Shown piece by piece: positions 56,161-64,000 of a stretch of DNA of 64,000 bases. This DNA is from Colwellia echini (GTDB lineage: Bacteria > Pseudomonadota > Gammaproteobacteria > Enterobacterales > Alteromonadaceae): the NCBI RefSeq assembly GCF_002843355.2, contig NZ_PJAI02000002.1, forward strand, positions 124,001 through 188,000. The letters run 5' to 3'. The notes beneath the pieces are model-generated. The model saw nothing but the letters and a program-made list of their open reading frames with translations, had not been told where the DNA came from and did no database searches. Each line of letters begins with the position of its first letter. The first letter of the stretch is position 1. Position numbers and translations under genes: made by a program.

Positions 56161-57639
56161 CTATATGTTGATAAGGTTCATTGAGTTAAGCCTGTTCATC
56201 GTACAAGTAGATATTTGAAACATATCTATATCCTCAATTTTTAATTGTTTGTGCTTGAATCTCCCCTCAATATCTATCAAACGAATGTTCTCATCTAAAT
56301 CTCCTTGGCCGATAGCGGGGAAGCCCTGCTCATCATTATCTGTTTTTAATTGCTCTAGAAGCTTTAATTCAATAGAGCCACAATCGTCAACAATATCCAT
56401 ATTTGAGGTAAGCTCTTCGTCACCGTCTACATCTACAATTTCAGTTTGTAATTCTTCATCCATGTTAATTATAGTGACAGCGCTTAACCCATCAGGAATA
56501 TCTTGGGCTACTCTAGAAGTAAACTCTAATAGGTTAGGTTCCGCAGGAATGAACATGTAAGCCTCTTGGTTTCGCTCGTTTGTTTTTCTTAAAATCCGTC
56601 CTAAAATTTGGCGGAAATACATCTCCGTTTTAACATTAGTAAGGTTGCAACAAACCTGTAACCTAGGAATATTGGTTCCTTCACTTACCATGCCGACACT
56701 AATTAACCATTTATCATGACTCTTTCTAAATTGCTTAATGATTGTATTTGGTTTTTTTTCATTGCTAGTCACAATAATTGCTTCTGTATTAAACAGGCTC
56801 TTCATTATTTGTTTTATTGTTCTAGCATGTTCAATTGATGAGGCTACTACTAAACCACCTGCCTTAGTATTAATACCTCTTATCTCATTCAGCTTATTTA
56901 TTGCCCTGTATAAAACTTGTTCGATGACCAGTTGATGTTTTACGATTTGACTATAAGAAATAATGTTTTGGGAAAGTACATCTAGAAAACTAATAAAATT
57001 ATGTTTTTCATCATTTTTAGTAACTGTTATTTTGTCATTGTCTATTGCTACTATTTGCGGCACGCGGCAAACATCATCCAGAATGGCTTGCTTTAGACCA
57101 TATATGTAATCACATATTACTTGCCCTGATTTTTTACAATATTCAGATAGCGCAATTGGCAATGAGTCAGATCGCCAAGGAGTACCTGTCAACGCGATAG
57201 TATACGCAGCCTTATCTTGTATCCGATTAATGATAGGACTACCCCAAGAGTTGGCATCATATTCACTTGAACCTGCACAATGATGAATTTCATCAAAGAT
57301 CACAAATACTCTATATTGCTCGAACAGACGCCATGTTTTCTCACCTATAGAACTCAATTTCTGATACGTAAATGAATCGCCTAAAGCGCCGAGAGTCCCA
57401 TCAAAATGAGTACCGAACTGATCTACTAAAGAATCGCTAAAGTCTGAAGAAACAACTGATGAAGGTGAAAAACACATAACAAGGTCGATTAAACCTTGCT
57501 CATGTAGCTTCTTTGCAAGAACTGAAGCCATAAGTGTTTTGCCTGCACCTGGTGTTGCTAAAGTTAAAAAATGTTTTTTAAAATTATATTTAGAAATTGC
57601 AGAGTTAATACACTCTGACTGCCAATTTCGTAGTTTCAT
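56161..57639 (-). CDS. SF2 DEAD/DEAH-type helicase
   Basis: 492 residues. Motif I ATPGAGKT, motif II DEIHHC, motif III LTGTPWR, motif V GMVSEGTNIPR, motif VI QILGRILR. The ResIII-like N-terminal domain resembles helicase subunits of restriction and defence systems, but no nuclease domain is visible. The C-terminal 90 residues are acidic. Starts MKLRNWQSECI with its upstream partner's stop 3 bp away, so the two genes form an operon. Confidence 0.85.
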   Translation of the reverse strand: MKLRNWQSECINSAISKYNFKKHFLTLATPGAGKTLMASVLAKKLHEQGLIDLVMCFSPSSVVSSDFSDSLVDQFGTHFDGTLGALGDSFTYQKLSSIGEKTWRLFEQYRVFVIFDEIHHCAGSSEYDANSWGSPIINRIQDKAAYTIALTGTPWRSDSLPIALSEYCKKSGQVICDYIYGLKQAILDDVCRVPQIVAIDNDKITVTKNDEKHNFISFLDVLSQNIISYSQIVKHQLVIEQVLYRAINKLNEIRGINTKAGGLVVASSIEHARTIKQIMKSLFNTEAIIVTSNEKKPNTIIKQFRKSHDKWLISVGMVSEGTNIPRLQVCCNLTNVKTEMYFRQILGRILRKTNERNQEAYMFIPAEPNLLEFTSRVAQDIPDGLSAVTIINMDEELQTEIVDVDGDEELTSNMDIVDDCGSIELKLLEQLKTDNDEQGFPAIGQGDLDENIRLIDIEGRFKHKQLKIEDIDMFQISTCTMNRLNSMNLINI

Positions 57640-57642
57640 TAA

Positions 57643-58167
57643 TTATGCCTTTTTATGTTGGTTGATTAGATCATCTAAGATATTTATTTTGCCTATTAGC
57701 ATGTGGTTTTGTTCTTTTAAAATGTCATGTTTTCTTTTTAAAGTAGTGTATAACCCAGGATATCTACCTCGTAATCTGAGGCACTCGTCAAGAGAACCAA
57801 GCCCTTCAATTAACTCTTTTTTATATTGGTTAATTTTAAAAATCAGTTCTTTTTGTATTGAGTTAGTTGGCACTTGTATTGGATTTGATTTAATAAAATC
57901 TAACGTATTACTTTCTAAAAAGTTAAAACTCTCAGTTTTAGAATAACGTGTTACTTTCCTTTTTTTTGATGTCACTTTTTCTATCCAACCCCTCCTTTCT
58001 AACTTTAATAGCTCTTCATATATAAAGCGGCGCACTTCAGCTGGAACTAACTTTTCATCTTTAGTTATAGCAATATATGCAGTTCTAATTTCAACTGCTG
58101 AAAAGTGGTTAATATTCGGCATAGATATTATTTCAATGAATGTCTTATTTAATTTGATTGTCTCCAT
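57643..58167 (-). CDS. hypothetical winged-helix/coiled-coil protein, helicase partner
   Basis: 174 residues. Residues 20-75 look like a winged helix (AVEIRTAYIAITKDEKLVPAEV ... LERRGWIEKV, split here by a gap), and the C-terminal half is a coiled coil. No enzyme motif seen. Co-transcribed with the helicase 3 bp after it. It could target the helicase to DNA (inference). Confidence 0.65.
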   Translation of the reverse strand: METIKLNKTFIEIISMPNINHFSAVEIRTAYIAITKDEKLVPAEVRRFIYEELLKLERRGWIEKVTSKKRKVTRYSKTESFNFLESNTLDFIKSNPIQVPTNSIQKELIFKINQYKKELIEGLGSLDECLRLRGRYPGLYTTLKRKHDILKEQNHMLIGKINILDDLINQHKKA

Positions 58168-58203
58168 GCATAAATCCCAACTAATATAGTAAAATACCCA
58201 TAA

Positions 58204-58221
58204 TTATGCGTATACGCATAA
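58204..58221. promoter_or_regulatory. 18-bp palindromic operator
   Basis: TTATGCGTATACGCATAA is perfectly symmetrical and lies between the divergent helicase operon and the XRE gene, so it is the likely binding site of that regulator, like the C-boxes of restriction systems. Confidence 0.65.
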
Positions 58222-58294
58222 AATATGGATTATATGCAATCGTGAAAGTCAAAGCAATATGGGATATTAACTCTTTTATCCTAGAGACTTTTAA

Positions 58295-58531
58295 ATGGAT
58301 GATTTTGCGAAAATTATAGGTAAAAACATTAAAGTAATGAGGGTGCAAAAAGATATGAGTCAAGCTGAATTAGCTTTCTCGGCAGATATTGATCAAAGTT
58401 ACTTAAGTCGTGTAGAAAATGGGACTGTTAATGTTACGGTAATCAAACTAAATAGAATGGCAGTTGTGATGAACTGCACAGTGCAGGAATTATTGCCAGC
58501 AATGGATTTGAGCCAAGGCAACAATGTTTAA
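58295..58531 (+). CDS. XRE-family regulator (C-protein-like)
   Basis: 78 residues, one Cro/CI helix-turn-helix (MSQAELAFSADIDQSYLSRVENG) and little else, as for controller proteins. It faces the helicase operon with a palindrome between them, and two small genes follow. Confidence 0.85.
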   Translation: MDDFAKIIGKNIKVMRVQKDMSQAELAFSADIDQSYLSRVENGTVNVTVIKLNRMAVVMNCTVQELLPAMDLSQGNNV

Positions 58532-58560
58532 TTGATATTGTTTAGAATTTAAGGATGAGA

Positions 58561-58689
58561 ATGAGCACAACATCAAAGATCAAGTTCCTTTCTTCAGATA
58601 TAAAAAAGGATAATACTTCAAGCAGAAGAGAACCTCTTGAAATTGATTTAAATAATGAAGAAGAAAGCGATGGTTTAAAATCATTTTGA
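58561..58689 (+). CDS. hypothetical 42-residue protein
   Basis: ATG behind AAGGATGAG. MSTTSKIKFLSSDIKK ... EESDGLKSF, hydrophilic and acidic. No family recognised. Its stop (TGA 58687-58689) overlaps the TTG start of the next gene, indicating coupling; this supports both being real. Confidence 0.5.
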   Translation: MSTTSKIKFLSSDIKKDNTSSRREPLEIDLNNEEESDGLKSF

Positions 58690-58886
58690 GTTCTTTTTTA
58701 GCTCTAGAATGGTGTGACGTTAATGTGCAATTGTTTGAAGAATACGTTGGTCACTATGCTGAGTTAATTACGGAAAAGCAATTTGCAAGGTTTAGAGAGC
58801 AGGAAAATTTAAGTGAATCTTCTCCAGTTTATCGAATTTACAAACTGTGGGGTGAGTTAGTTTTTGAAAATAAGCTAACTCACTAA
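58686..58886 (+). CDS. hypothetical 66-residue protein
   Basis: Starts TTG overlapping the previous stop. SSFLALEWCDVNVQLFEEYV ... LWGELVFENKLTH, helical. No family recognised. Last gene of the XRE operon, convergent with the RecD2 gene 20 bp away. Confidence 0.5.
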   Translation: MSSFLALEWCDVNVQLFEEYVGHYAELITEKQFARFREQENLSESSPVYRIYKLWGELVFENKLTH

Positions 58887-58906
58887 GAATGGTAGTATCT
58901 ATTAAA

Positions 58907-61096
58907 TCAATCTATATTTGAATGAAATAAATGTTTTAATAATGTTTGTCGCTTTAACGAATTAGATCGTGAAAGAGCGTTATAAAAATCAGTTTTATTG
59001 CCGATAAATACAACTTGTTCTGTAGCTCTAGTTAATGCTGTATAGAGAAGATTACGATCTAAATTTCTACCTTCTCTCACTACCACTATTACTCTAGTAA
59101 ATTGACTTCCTTGGGCTTTGTGAACTGTCATGGCATAGGCATGTTCGAGGTCACTTATGTCAGAGGAGCTTAGAGTTACAACATTGCCTGAAAAATCTGC
59201 AATAATTCCGTCACTAAATTCATCCTTAGCAATGACTTTACCAATAGAGCCATTTCTAAGATCTCTTTGGTAATCATTTCGCTTATACATAACTAATTCA
59301 CCAGTGCGAACTGCTCTTCCTAATAAACTATGGTTTACCCAGCCAAATTCTTCATGCTCAAAAGTTAACCTCTTACCCTTAATAAAGTTGTCGTGAATTA
59401 AAGCATTTAAATTTTGTGTTCCGCCATTGTCATGTCGAACAGGGGAAAGGATCAAAACATCATTATTGCAGCCATCGCCACCTAATTCTTGATAAGTTTT
59501 GAGTACATTTGTTTGCAAATCAATTTTTTTTGAGTCTATAAAGCTTACACCAATGCCTTTGCCTCTATAATCTGAAAAGGCAATTGAACTTGATTGTGCA
59601 TTCCAGAAGCGCATTGCTTCGGAAAGTAGAGGGATTCCAGAACTTTCTTTTTGGCGTTGTATTTCACTTAGATGTGCATGTGGAATACTCAGACTGACTA
59701 ATGTGTGTAAGGTCAACCCAATGCCAACAGGCGGAAGCTGTTCTTGATCACCTGTTAATATTAAACGTCCATTCTTTGGGATTTTTCTAAGAACTTGGTA
59801 AAGCGAAAGGACATCAACCATTGATGCTTCGTCAATGATGATAACAACATCATCAGCTAAACAGTCTTCCTTCACGTTGTGCAAGAAACCAGCGATAGTC
59901 ATTGCATCTCGACCAGTTGTTTCTGTTATGCGCTGAGCTGCTTTTCCTGCTAAGGCCATCAATAAAATTTGAGTTGTTTGCTTTAACTTTTCAAGTGTAA
60001 AGCAAATTGCTTCTAATACGGTTGTTTTGCCGCAACCAGCTCCGCCTGTCAAAATTGTTACTCCATTTCCAAAGCAAAGCTCTACTGCAAATTTTTGTTC
60101 TGGTGTAAGGCTAAATCCAGCAATGGACTCATACTTTCTAATATAATATTGTGATTTTTGTTGCGTTGGTTTCGGGTAGGTACGATTTATTAGTTGGTTG
60201 GTAAAATCAACTATACCGGATTCAATGATATTCATACTTTTGACTTGAACCATGTCATTTATAATAACAACTTCTCCTTGTTCAATTGAGTGCTGTATTG
60301 CTTTCTCGGTATGTTCAGAGTTACCTAAAAGTCTTTTTAATTGGTATCTCCATTTCGAAGTTTTAAGGCAAGTATTTCCGCCTTTGAAGGCATTAAATAA
60401 TATAGACTTGGCATATGCTGCTAACCTATCAGGGTCAGTTGGATGTCTTTTAAGGCGATCTAAAGCAAAAGCATCGATAAGGTTTAAGTCTGCTTCAAAC
60501 GCTGTCAGAAAATAAGGGTTTTTAGTAATTTGTTGGTATGCGTCAATTCCCCATATTTTTAGAATTGAATCACCAATTCTTGGTGGTACACCGAGTTTAT
60601 CTAGTAGTTGAAGAGCAGCTAGTTCTTCATATTCTTGAAGGCCATTGATTAATCGTTTTGCAACATTCTCACCTACGATAGGTAATAATCGTTCAATGTT
60701 GTCGTTCAAAGCTATGGTTATCAGCTCACCTCCAAAAAATGAGATTAACTTTTCTGCCTTAATTTCACTTATGCCTCTAAACGATGGGGATTCAGATAGC
60801 AGTTTCTTAAGATTTTCGTGTGCTGCTTTAACGAAATCAAGGCTCTCTGGAATGATCACTTGCTCAGTATGCTTTGTTCCATCTTTCCATTCTATGACTT
60901 GTTGCGAGATTTCTCCTTTCACTTTCCAAATATGAGTCTCTTTGAAAAGTTTTGGAGAGCGAGTGACTTTATAACTTGCCTTGATAACAAAACGCCTAGG
61001 TGTAGGCTCTAATGTAATAGACGAAAAAATAATTCCTCCTGAGAACCCCCTTTTTCTAATCCTCCTGATCTGTATTTCACCGTTAAAAGTTGCCAT
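58907..61096 (-). CDS. RecD2-like SF1B helicase
   Basis: 730 residues. N-terminal helix-hairpin-helix-like region (ISEIKAEKLISFFGG, GVPPRIGDSILKIWG), Walker A TGGAGCGKTT, motif II IIDEASMVD, motif III TGDQEQLPPVG, motif VI YTALTRATEQ, and a UvrD_C_2-like end (YAMTVHKAQGSQF). Such 5'-3' helicases occur alone or in mobile elements. ATG at 61096 overlaps the preceding gene's TGA (TGATG), so translation is coupled; a GTG one codon earlier is possible. Confidence 0.88.
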   Translation of the reverse strand: MATFNGEIQIRRIRKRGFSGGIIFSSITLEPTPRRFVIKASYKVTRSPKLFKETHIWKVKGEISQQVIEWKDGTKHTEQVIIPESLDFVKAAHENLKKLLSESPSFRGISEIKAEKLISFFGGELITIALNDNIERLLPIVGENVAKRLINGLQEYEELAALQLLDKLGVPPRIGDSILKIWGIDAYQQITKNPYFLTAFEADLNLIDAFALDRLKRHPTDPDRLAAYAKSILFNAFKGGNTCLKTSKWRYQLKRLLGNSEHTEKAIQHSIEQGEVVIINDMVQVKSMNIIESGIVDFTNQLINRTYPKPTQQKSQYYIRKYESIAGFSLTPEQKFAVELCFGNGVTILTGGAGCGKTTVLEAICFTLEKLKQTTQILLMALAGKAAQRITETTGRDAMTIAGFLHNVKEDCLADDVVIIIDEASMVDVLSLYQVLRKIPKNGRLILTGDQEQLPPVGIGLTLHTLVSLSIPHAHLSEIQRQKESSGIPLLSEAMRFWNAQSSSIAFSDYRGKGIGVSFIDSKKIDLQTNVLKTYQELGGDGCNNDVLILSPVRHDNGGTQNLNALIHDNFIKGKRLTFEHEEFGWVNHSLLGRAVRTGELVMYKRNDYQRDLRNGSIGKVIAKDEFSDGIIADFSGNVVTLSSSDISDLEHAYAMTVHKAQGSQFTRVIVVVREGRNLDRNLLYTALTRATEQVVFIGNKTDFYNALSRSNSLKRQTLLKHLFHSNID

Positions 61097-61539
61097 CACA
61101 GCTTGCCTGTTCTCATCATATATTCTTCAAGCATGATTAATTTTTCTAGTTTTTTCTGGGCCGATTTTAGCTCTCTTTTTGTGTCATAAAGCTCTTGCTC
61201 AAGGGTTGCGTATTTTTCTTGCTGGATTTTAGAACGTCGATTTTCAATAGCCTGCGTGGTTACATAATTGGTATTATTTAGCTTTTGAGATGGGCTTCTT
61301 TCATCTTCTATTAGTATGCCTTTATTTAGAAGTTCAGCTTCAATTTTTTTCCAAACTTTATGTATCTGTCCATTTCCGGTAATTCTCTTTCGATCAAATT
61401 CACACTCTCTGGCAACCATTTTTTTATTTAAGCCTAATCTATTTGATAATACATAGTCTTCCCAGTCACACAGCTCATCCCGTTGCCGCTTCCATTCTAT
61501 GAACTTGTTAAAATTTATTATTGATTGAGGATTACTCAT
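61096..61539 (-). CDS. small coiled-coil transposition-associated protein (TnpC-like position)
   Basis: 147 residues: N-terminal basic helical part (NRLGLNKKMVARECEFDRKR), C-terminal coiled coil ending LEEYMMRTGKL. The DNA-binding character and place after a large tyrosine recombinase suggest a recombination accessory. Not recognised by sequence. Overlaps the next gene by a TGATG. Confidence 0.6.
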   Translation of the reverse strand: MSNPQSIINFNKFIEWKRQRDELCDWEDYVLSNRLGLNKKMVARECEFDRKRITGNGQIHKVWKKIEAELLNKGILIEDERSPSQKLNNTNYVTTQAIENRRSKIQQEKYATLEQELYDTKRELKSAQKKLEKLIMLEEYMMRTGKL

Positions 61540-61541
61540 GA

Positions 61542-61937
61542 CTAAGCCTGTCTATGCTTCATTAATTTATTAGGGTATATAAATTGAGGGTCAATGCCAT
61601 GATCTTCTAACATTTGGTAGCAATCATTAAGGCGTAACTGAAGCTCAGATTTTTCTAGTTCTAACCGTTTTATTTTTTCAGCTTGTGTTTCTAGTTGAGT
61701 CTTTTCGCCTGTTGTCTTCGCTGGGCCATATATTGGGTTGGTGGATTTGTAGTTTTTTAAAAATTTCTTAACTTCTTGGAACTCTTTTAAATATGTTTTA
61801 TTTCGATTTAATGTTGCTCTACCCAAATCTAGATTATCCATGAAGTATTTATGCCCAAATTCAGATTTATATTCGGGATTATCTCTAAAAAACTGTAAGG
61901 ATAAAAGAGCCTTATTCGTCCAATCATCTTTAGCCAT
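61542..61937 (-). CDS. small coiled-coil protein after the recombinase
   Basis: 131 residues: helical, with a heptad repeat around ETQAEKIKRLELEKSELQLR. Its ATG directly follows the TAA of the recombinase, and the next gene starts 2 bp after its own stop. Resembles TnpC of Tn554 in size and character; homology is unproven. Confidence 0.6.
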   Translation of the reverse strand: MAKDDWTNKALLSLQFFRDNPEYKSEFGHKYFMDNLDLGRATLNRNKTYLKEFQEVKKFLKNYKSTNPIYGPAKTTGEKTQLETQAEKIKRLELEKSELQLRLNDCYQMLEDHGIDPQFIYPNKLMKHRQA

Positions 61938-64000
61938 TTAATCTTTCTCCGGTACAAATACTTGAACTATGTCTATTTGACCTTTCTGGTTCTTTTTAGC
62001 TTTGTTATATGATGAAATGGCTTTTTCACAACCATTAATAGTATCAATACAATATTGAATATGTTGATCTAAAGGCTCTTGTCTATTTAGTGTACTCATT
62101 AACTCTTTATAATTTGGTAAAAGAGCACTCAGTTGGTTTTCGTATAATATTTTTGTGTTTTGTATATTAATCAAAGCTTCATGATCATCAGGATCAATAC
62201 CGAAATGTTGGCATCCGTCACCATTTTCACCTCTTAAACACATCATACCTTTATCACAAGGATTAATGTCCAAATCGCGTTTGCATGTTCCCCAAGGTGT
62301 GAAATGTAAAACTGATAGGCTATGAATCACAGCACTCTCAATTTCATCGAGTGAAACGTTGTTATCTCTCATTCTTTTTATTCTGGCTCCTAATGCATCA
62401 TCAGGGGGAGGATCACTTAAATATTTTCTTCTTAATGCTTCAGCCCGTTCTTTAGCAGTCTTATGATCGTATTGTCTTGATTGCCCTGGTTGTCGTCCCA
62501 TGAACTTATCGATCATCATTTCATTTTTACCTGATCTTTTTAAAGCGGTTGTGAGCCAATGCCTAAATTTTTTAGATGTTATTGACACTGTAATACCATC
62601 ATCATTATTAATATCATAACGTTGAAAGACGGTAAGACTTTTAGAGCTGTCTTTGGAAAACCAATTAGATATGTTTCTCGGAGTCATAGGTCGAGGTAGT
62701 AAACCTTGACCAACAGATTGAGCGCTAAATGTATCTTCAAATATGCAAAATAGATGTTTACTAAAAGGTAAATTATATTGGTAAGTTTTAGACTTTATTT
62801 TAGTCTTTAGTACGCCATCTTCAGTAATGTTTTCTTTAAAAACGATGCTATGAGATTTATTCCATCGATTAATTAAAGCTTTAATTACCATTGTCTTTGA
62901 ATAAATAACAGTATATCTTTTTGCTCTATCATTCGAATTTTTTACTGAAATTTTTCCCTTAGCTGCTGTTTCAAAGTCTTTATGGCGTAATGTAGACCAG
63001 GGTAAAGTTGTATCTGTTGGTGTGGGCTTTTGATTTATCTCACTTCTAATAAAATAATCGTTCGCTGAAAAGCCTGCTGAGGTTATTGCTTCAACTATTT
63101 CCTGAGAGCGATTACTAAAATTTAAAAGTTTAGATAGAGCTAATTCTGCATTTTTCTCAATTTTAACAGATCTTGCTCTTGACGTTTTTGTTAACTCTAA
63201 AATTCGTTCAATGGACGTTTTAATGATGTCTTGCCAAATCCTAGGACATGGACGAGCAGCAGCTAGCTCACCTTTTTCTGTTAATACCCGTAAAAAATAT
63301 TTTTCATTCTTTTCATCATATCCTAAGGCGTTTTCAGGCAAACGGCATAATTCTCCAACTCTTAGCCCAAATGCAAGGAAGAAGGGTATCGCTAATAAGC
63401 GTAGTTCATCGTACCCTGGTTTTGGTTGTCCATATATAGGGCGTTTATTCATCTTAATTAATTCAATATCGTTATCAAACCTCTGTCTGACAAACCCGAC
63501 ATACTTATCAATATCTTCTAAATATACATCACTACTTCTTTGCTTGAATTCTTCAGTTGTGACATTAGATTGCGAAACAGCAGGATTTACCATATTAATT
63601 TTAGGTTCAAATGAGCTTACAAGTTTGGTTGGTATTAATAACTTACTTATAAATGAACGAACAATTTTTACTCTTTCATATGGGCCACGCTTAACAAATT
63701 CTTTTTTCATTAAAGGTATAAATGAATCGAGTTTATCTTGATTTACTTTGGAGATATTTTCTAATTTAAAATTTATATGATGGAAGAACCAGGCTATTGC
63801 TCCAACTTTTGCTGATGTTGCTTTAGCAGATGTGCCCTTTTTCAATGAACGAATACAATATACTTTTAATAAATCAGAAAATAGATCTGGGATGATAACT
63901 CTTTTATTCTCATGTGTTTTACTTGTAACTACATTTTCATCTAAATCGAAAGGTTTAGTAAAATATATTCGCCTACCACTACACACCCAATAGTAGTGAC
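61938..64000 (-). CDS. large tyrosine recombinase (TnpB/Tn554-like), 5' end outside window
   Basis: The frame is open to the window edge (YYWVCSGRRIYFTKPF), so the GTG at 63986 is probably not the true start. Over 682 residues. Catalytic Arg in FGLRVGELCRLP, FRHWLTTALKRSG (box II Arg/His) and Tyr in QYDHKT. A C-terminal Cys cluster (GTCKRDL, NPCDKGMMC, DGCQHFG) is like the zinc-binding ends of transposon and integron-island recombinases. It heads the operon recombinase-131-147-RecD2; a second recombinase may lie beyond 64000. Confidence 0.85.
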   Translation of the reverse strand, partial: HYYWVCSGRRIYFTKPFDLDENVVTSKTHENKRVIIPDLFSDLLKVYCIRSLKKGTSAKATSAKVGAIAWFFHHINFKLENISKVNQDKLDSFIPLMKKEFVKRGPYERVKIVRSFISKLLIPTKLVSSFEPKINMVNPAVSQSNVTTEEFKQRSSDVYLEDIDKYVGFVRQRFDNDIELIKMNKRPIYGQPKPGYDELRLLAIPFFLAFGLRVGELCRLPENALGYDEKNEKYFLRVLTEKGELAAARPCPRIWQDIIKTSIERILELTKTSRARSVKIEKNAELALSKLLNFSNRSQEIVEAITSAGFSANDYFIRSEINQKPTPTDTTLPWSTLRHKDFETAAKGKISVKNSNDRAKRYTVIYSKTMVIKALINRWNKSHSIVFKENITEDGVLKTKIKSKTYQYNLPFSKHLFCIFEDTFSAQSVGQGLLPRPMTPRNISNWFSKDSSKSLTVFQRYDINNDDGITVSITSKKFRHWLTTALKRSGKNEMMIDKFMGRQPGQSRQYDHKTAKERAEALRRKYLSDPPPDDALGARIKRMRDNNVSLDEIESAVIHSLSVLHFTPWGTCKRDLDINPCDKGMMCLRGENGDGCQHFGIDPDDHEALINIQNTKILYENQLSALLPNYKELMSTLNRQEPLDQHIQYCIDTINGCEKAISSYNKAKKNQKGQIDIVQVFVPEKD

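Noticed and set aside
58181-58363. Minus-strand 60-codon ORF over the XRE promoter
   Set aside because: It overlaps the operator and the XRE start and has no protein-like features.
1-64000. CRISPR arrays, tRNA or rRNA genes
   Set aside because: No regular repeat-spacer pattern and no cloverleaf or rRNA-like sequence was noticed on reading; a tRNAscan or CRISPR search was not possible.

Overview
The window reads as AT-rich chromosomal DNA of a marine gammaproteobacterium of the Alteromonadales, most like Colwellia or Thalassotalea. This is inferred from the protein sequences and from gene order (rne/rluC/yceF, yceD-rpmF-plsX-fab-pabC-mltG-tmk-holB-pilZ-tatD, tesA/ybbA-ybbP, nrdB-yfaE). No database search was possible. 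No rRNA, tRNA or CRISPR array was seen.

1-34.8 kb is mostly housekeeping. It holds the 3' part of edd, three paralogous GYF-domain/coiled-coil genes, rne with a long leader, rluC, a HAD phosphatase and a Maf pyrophosphatase. Next comes a long co-oriented run for ribosome and fatty acid synthesis (yceD, rpmF, plsX, fabD, fabG, acpP, fabF) continuing into pabC, mltG, tmk, holB, pilZ and tatD. It lacks fabH, and a miniature inverted-repeat element sits between fabD and fabG. Then follow a Kef-type antiporter, tesA with its start codon overlapping that of divergent ybbA, ybbP, an AI-2E exporter-family protein, an LprI-like protein, a REC-GGDEF-HPT regulator, and yfaE-nrdB. nrdB lacks its usual partner nrdA but has a promoter with two NrdR-type boxes.

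35-54 kb is accessory. It has a complete IS1182-family element, an HME-RND metal efflux set (czcB, czcA and a small His/Cys-rich periplasmic protein), and a MerR-regulated operon (short CDF transporter, transglutaminase-like protein, CDF transporter). The last CDF gene is split by a complete 7.15-kb Tn3-family transposon (42915-50063) with 37-38 bp ends and a 5-bp ATTAA target duplication. Besides tnpA and tnpR, this transposon carries two tandem copies of an unusual cargo unit: a Ser/Asn/Gln-rich gene behind a sigma54-type promoter, convergent with a secreted FlhE-like gene whose leader and signal peptide are nearly identical between copies while the mature parts differ. This is the most novel system in the window. 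A methyltransferase/AraC pair follows.

54.5-64 kb is a second mobile region. It holds the wreck of a hipBA-like toxin-antitoxin locus, an intact and a decayed copy of an unknown small gene, an SF2 helicase operon facing an XRE regulator, a RecD2-like helicase, and a transposition module (large tyrosine recombinase plus two small coiled-coil proteins) that runs off the right end.
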